Shown here piece by piece: positions 62,690-64,000 of a stretch of 64,000 nt of DNA. This stretch comes from Pseudomonas sp. (GTDB lineage: Bacteria > Pseudomonadota > Gammaproteobacteria > Pseudomonadales > Pseudomonadaceae), in the NCBI GenBank assembly GCA_007713455.1, contig VMRT01000002.1, positions 372,001 through 436,000 of the forward strand, given 5' to 3'. Below the pieces are notes generated by a model, which was not told the origin of the DNA, did not search any database, and was given only the letters and a program-made list of their open reading frames with translations. Position numbers and translations under genes: made by a program. Numbering within the stretch: the stretch's first letter is position 1; every line of letters begins with the position of its first letter.

Positions 62690-64000
62690 TCAGTGGCGCC
62701 AGAAGGCCGGGGTCAGCAGCACCAGCACCGTGATGATCTCCAGGCGTCCCAGCAGCATGCCGATCGACAGCAGCCATTTTGCCGTGTCGGGCAGTGTGGA
62801 GAAGTTGCCGGCTGGCCCGATGATCTCGCCCAGCCCCGGGCCGACGTTGCAGACCGCGGTCGCCGCGCCCGTGAGCGCGGTGATCGGGTCGAGGCCTAGG
62901 AGCGCCAGGCACAGCGCCAGTACGCCGATGGTCATGGTGATGAAAAAGGAAAAGGTCAGGATCGAGCGAACAATTTCTTCGTCCAGATTGTGCCCGTTGT
63001 ACTGCTGGCGGATTACCGCGCGGGGGTGAATCAGCTGCTTGAAGTTGGCGCGTAGCAGCGAGTAGGCCACCTGGAAGCGGAACATCTTCAGCCCGCCTGA
63101 CGTCGAGCCCGAGCAGCCGCCGACGAAGGTCAGGTAGAAAAATGCCATGACGGCGAAACCGCCCCACTGGGTGTAGTCATCCACCGCGAAACCGGTCGTG
63201 GTAACCACGGAAACCACGCTGAAGGTCACGATGCGCAGTGCATCCAGCGCCGGAATGTCATTGTTCAGCCAATACCAGCCGCTGAACAGCACGCTGGTGA
63301 TGGTGAGCATCAGGACGAAGCCTCGCACCTGCTGATCCTTGAGCAGCGCCGTGCGATGGCCTCGCAGCGTCATCACGTAAAGGGTGAACGGCAGACTGCC
63401 GAGCAGCATGAAGAATACTGCGACCCAGTGCGCGGACGGCCCGAACTTGCCCATCGATGCATCGGAGGTGGAAAAGCCGCCAGTGGCGACGGTCGACATC
63501 GCATGGTTGATGGCATCGAACATGCTCATGCCGGTCAACAGGAAGGCCAGAAACGCGGCGACGGTAAACGTCACGTAGATGACCAGCAGGTACTGCCCGG
63601 CCACGTGCGAGCGCGGCATCACCTTCTCCGACCAGTCCGAGGACTCGGTCTGGAACAGCCTCATGCCACCGACTCGCAGCAGCGGCAGAATCGCGATCGC
63701 CATGCCGATGAAGCCGATGCCACCCAGCCAGTGCAGCAGCGAGCGCCACATCAGCAGCCCGGGCGATGCGCTATCCAGTCCCGAGAGCACGGTGGCGCCA
63801 GTGGTGGTGATACCGGACATAGTTTCGAAGAAGGCGTCCGAATAGCTGATGTGCTGAATCAGCATCAGCGGCAAGGCGGCGAAACAGCAGACCACCACCC
63901 AGCTGATCGTGGTCAGGAAGTACATGTCGCGCGGCCGCAGGTTGGTGTTGGCTGGTCTACCCGGTGCGACAAGGGCGAAGCCGCAGGAAAAGGTGATCAG
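62690..64000 (-). CDS. trkH: TrkH-family potassium uptake channel subunit, N-terminus missing
   Basis: K+-translocating subunit of a Trk system, working with the cytoplasmic TrkA regulator. The frame runs to the right edge, so the N-terminal part is outside; the ATG at 63925 is internal (the preceding residues RPRDMYFLTT continue the family sequence). Selectivity-loop regions are visible: SGITTTGATVLSGLD, STVATGGFSTSDAS, VVTTTGFAVDDYTQWG and GAATAVCNVGPGLG, plus FVGGCSGSTSGGLKMFR. Whether it is TrkH or the paralogue TrkI cannot be settled. Confidence 0.9.
   Translation of the reverse strand: MITFSCGFALVAPGRPANTNLRPRDMYFLTTISWVVVCCFAALPLMLIQHISYSDAFFETMSGITTTGATVLSGLDSASPGLLMWRSLLHWLGGIGFIGMAIAILPLLRVGGMRLFQTESSDWSEKVMPRSHVAGQYLLVIYVTFTVAAFLAFLLTGMSMFDAINHAMSTVATGGFSTSDASMGKFGPSAHWVAVFFMLLGSLPFTLYVMTLRGHRTALLKDQQVRGFVLMLTITSVLFSGWYWLNNDIPALDALRIVTFSVVSVVTTTGFAVDDYTQWGGFAVMAFFYLTFVGGCSGSTSGGLKMFRFQVAYSLLRANFKQLIHPRAVIRQQYNGHNLDEEIVRSILTFSFFITMTIGVLALCLALLGLDPITALTGAATAVCNVGPGLGEIIGPAGNFSTLPDTAKWLLSIGMLLGRLEIITVLVLLTPAFWRH

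Overview
The window looks like a chromosome segment of a GC-rich gamma-proteobacterium of the Pseudomonas / Stutzerimonas (P. stutzeri) type. This is inferred from protein resemblance and gene order: the polyphosphate:AMP phosphotransferase-thiolase pair, the slt-uup-yegS block, the MoxR-CoxE-cysK block, recQ-marR-plpD, and cyaB next to an AraC regulator all match arrangements I remember from P. aeruginosa. No rRNA, tRNA, CRISPR array, prophage or intact insertion sequence was seen.

Region 1 (1-10946, + strand) is the 3' end of an O-antigen locus. It holds the end of a bifunctional glycosyltransferase / CDP-polyol phosphotransferase, an IspD/TarI-like cytidylyltransferase, a short-chain reductase, an AT-richer acetyltransferase and GT2 pair, and a WbpV-like sugar nucleotide reductase. 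After about 1 kb of mobile-element debris (a probable group II intron 3' end, an unknown protein tail and a frameshifted IS66 transposase) come WbpL-like and WbpM-like genes. The content predicts a teichoic-acid-like, polyol-phosphate-containing O-antigen built on a 2-acetamido-2,6-dideoxyhexose. Several long G-runs make slippage-based phase variation possible.

Region 2 (11144-15849) carries a PA2817-like protein, a phosphopantetheinyl transferase, the polyphosphate:AMP phosphotransferase and a thiolase, closed by a textbook terminator.

Region 3 (16017-29674, - strand) is a complete Wzx/Wzy-type exopolysaccharide locus. Read in its own direction it encodes the initiating sugar-phosphate transferase, tyrosine phosphatase (Wzb), tyrosine autokinase/co-polymerase (Wzc), secreted GH5 glycosidase, pyruvyl transferase, flippase, FrhB-like Fe-S protein, polymerase/ligase-like membrane protein, GT2 and WecG-type glycosyltransferases and, after a 448-nt gap, the outer-membrane export lipoprotein (Wza). 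Strong intercistronic hairpins suggest differential expression. I infer a pyruvylated polymer.

Region 4 (30051-64000) is mostly conserved chromosome: lipid kinase, CheV, MOSC protein, lytic transglycosylase, Uup, stress protein, MoxR/VWA pair, cysK, aceK, GST, DTW-domain enzyme, RecQ, MarR, PlpD, SelW-like protein, two DMT exporters, AraC regulators, adenylate cyclase CyaB, DUF808 protein and a TrkH-type K+ transporter cut by the right edge. Less ordinary items are an uncatalogued 39-codon gene with a strong ribosome site, a promoter with a perfect palindrome in front of MoxR, and a 13-bp palindrome in front of the MarR gene.
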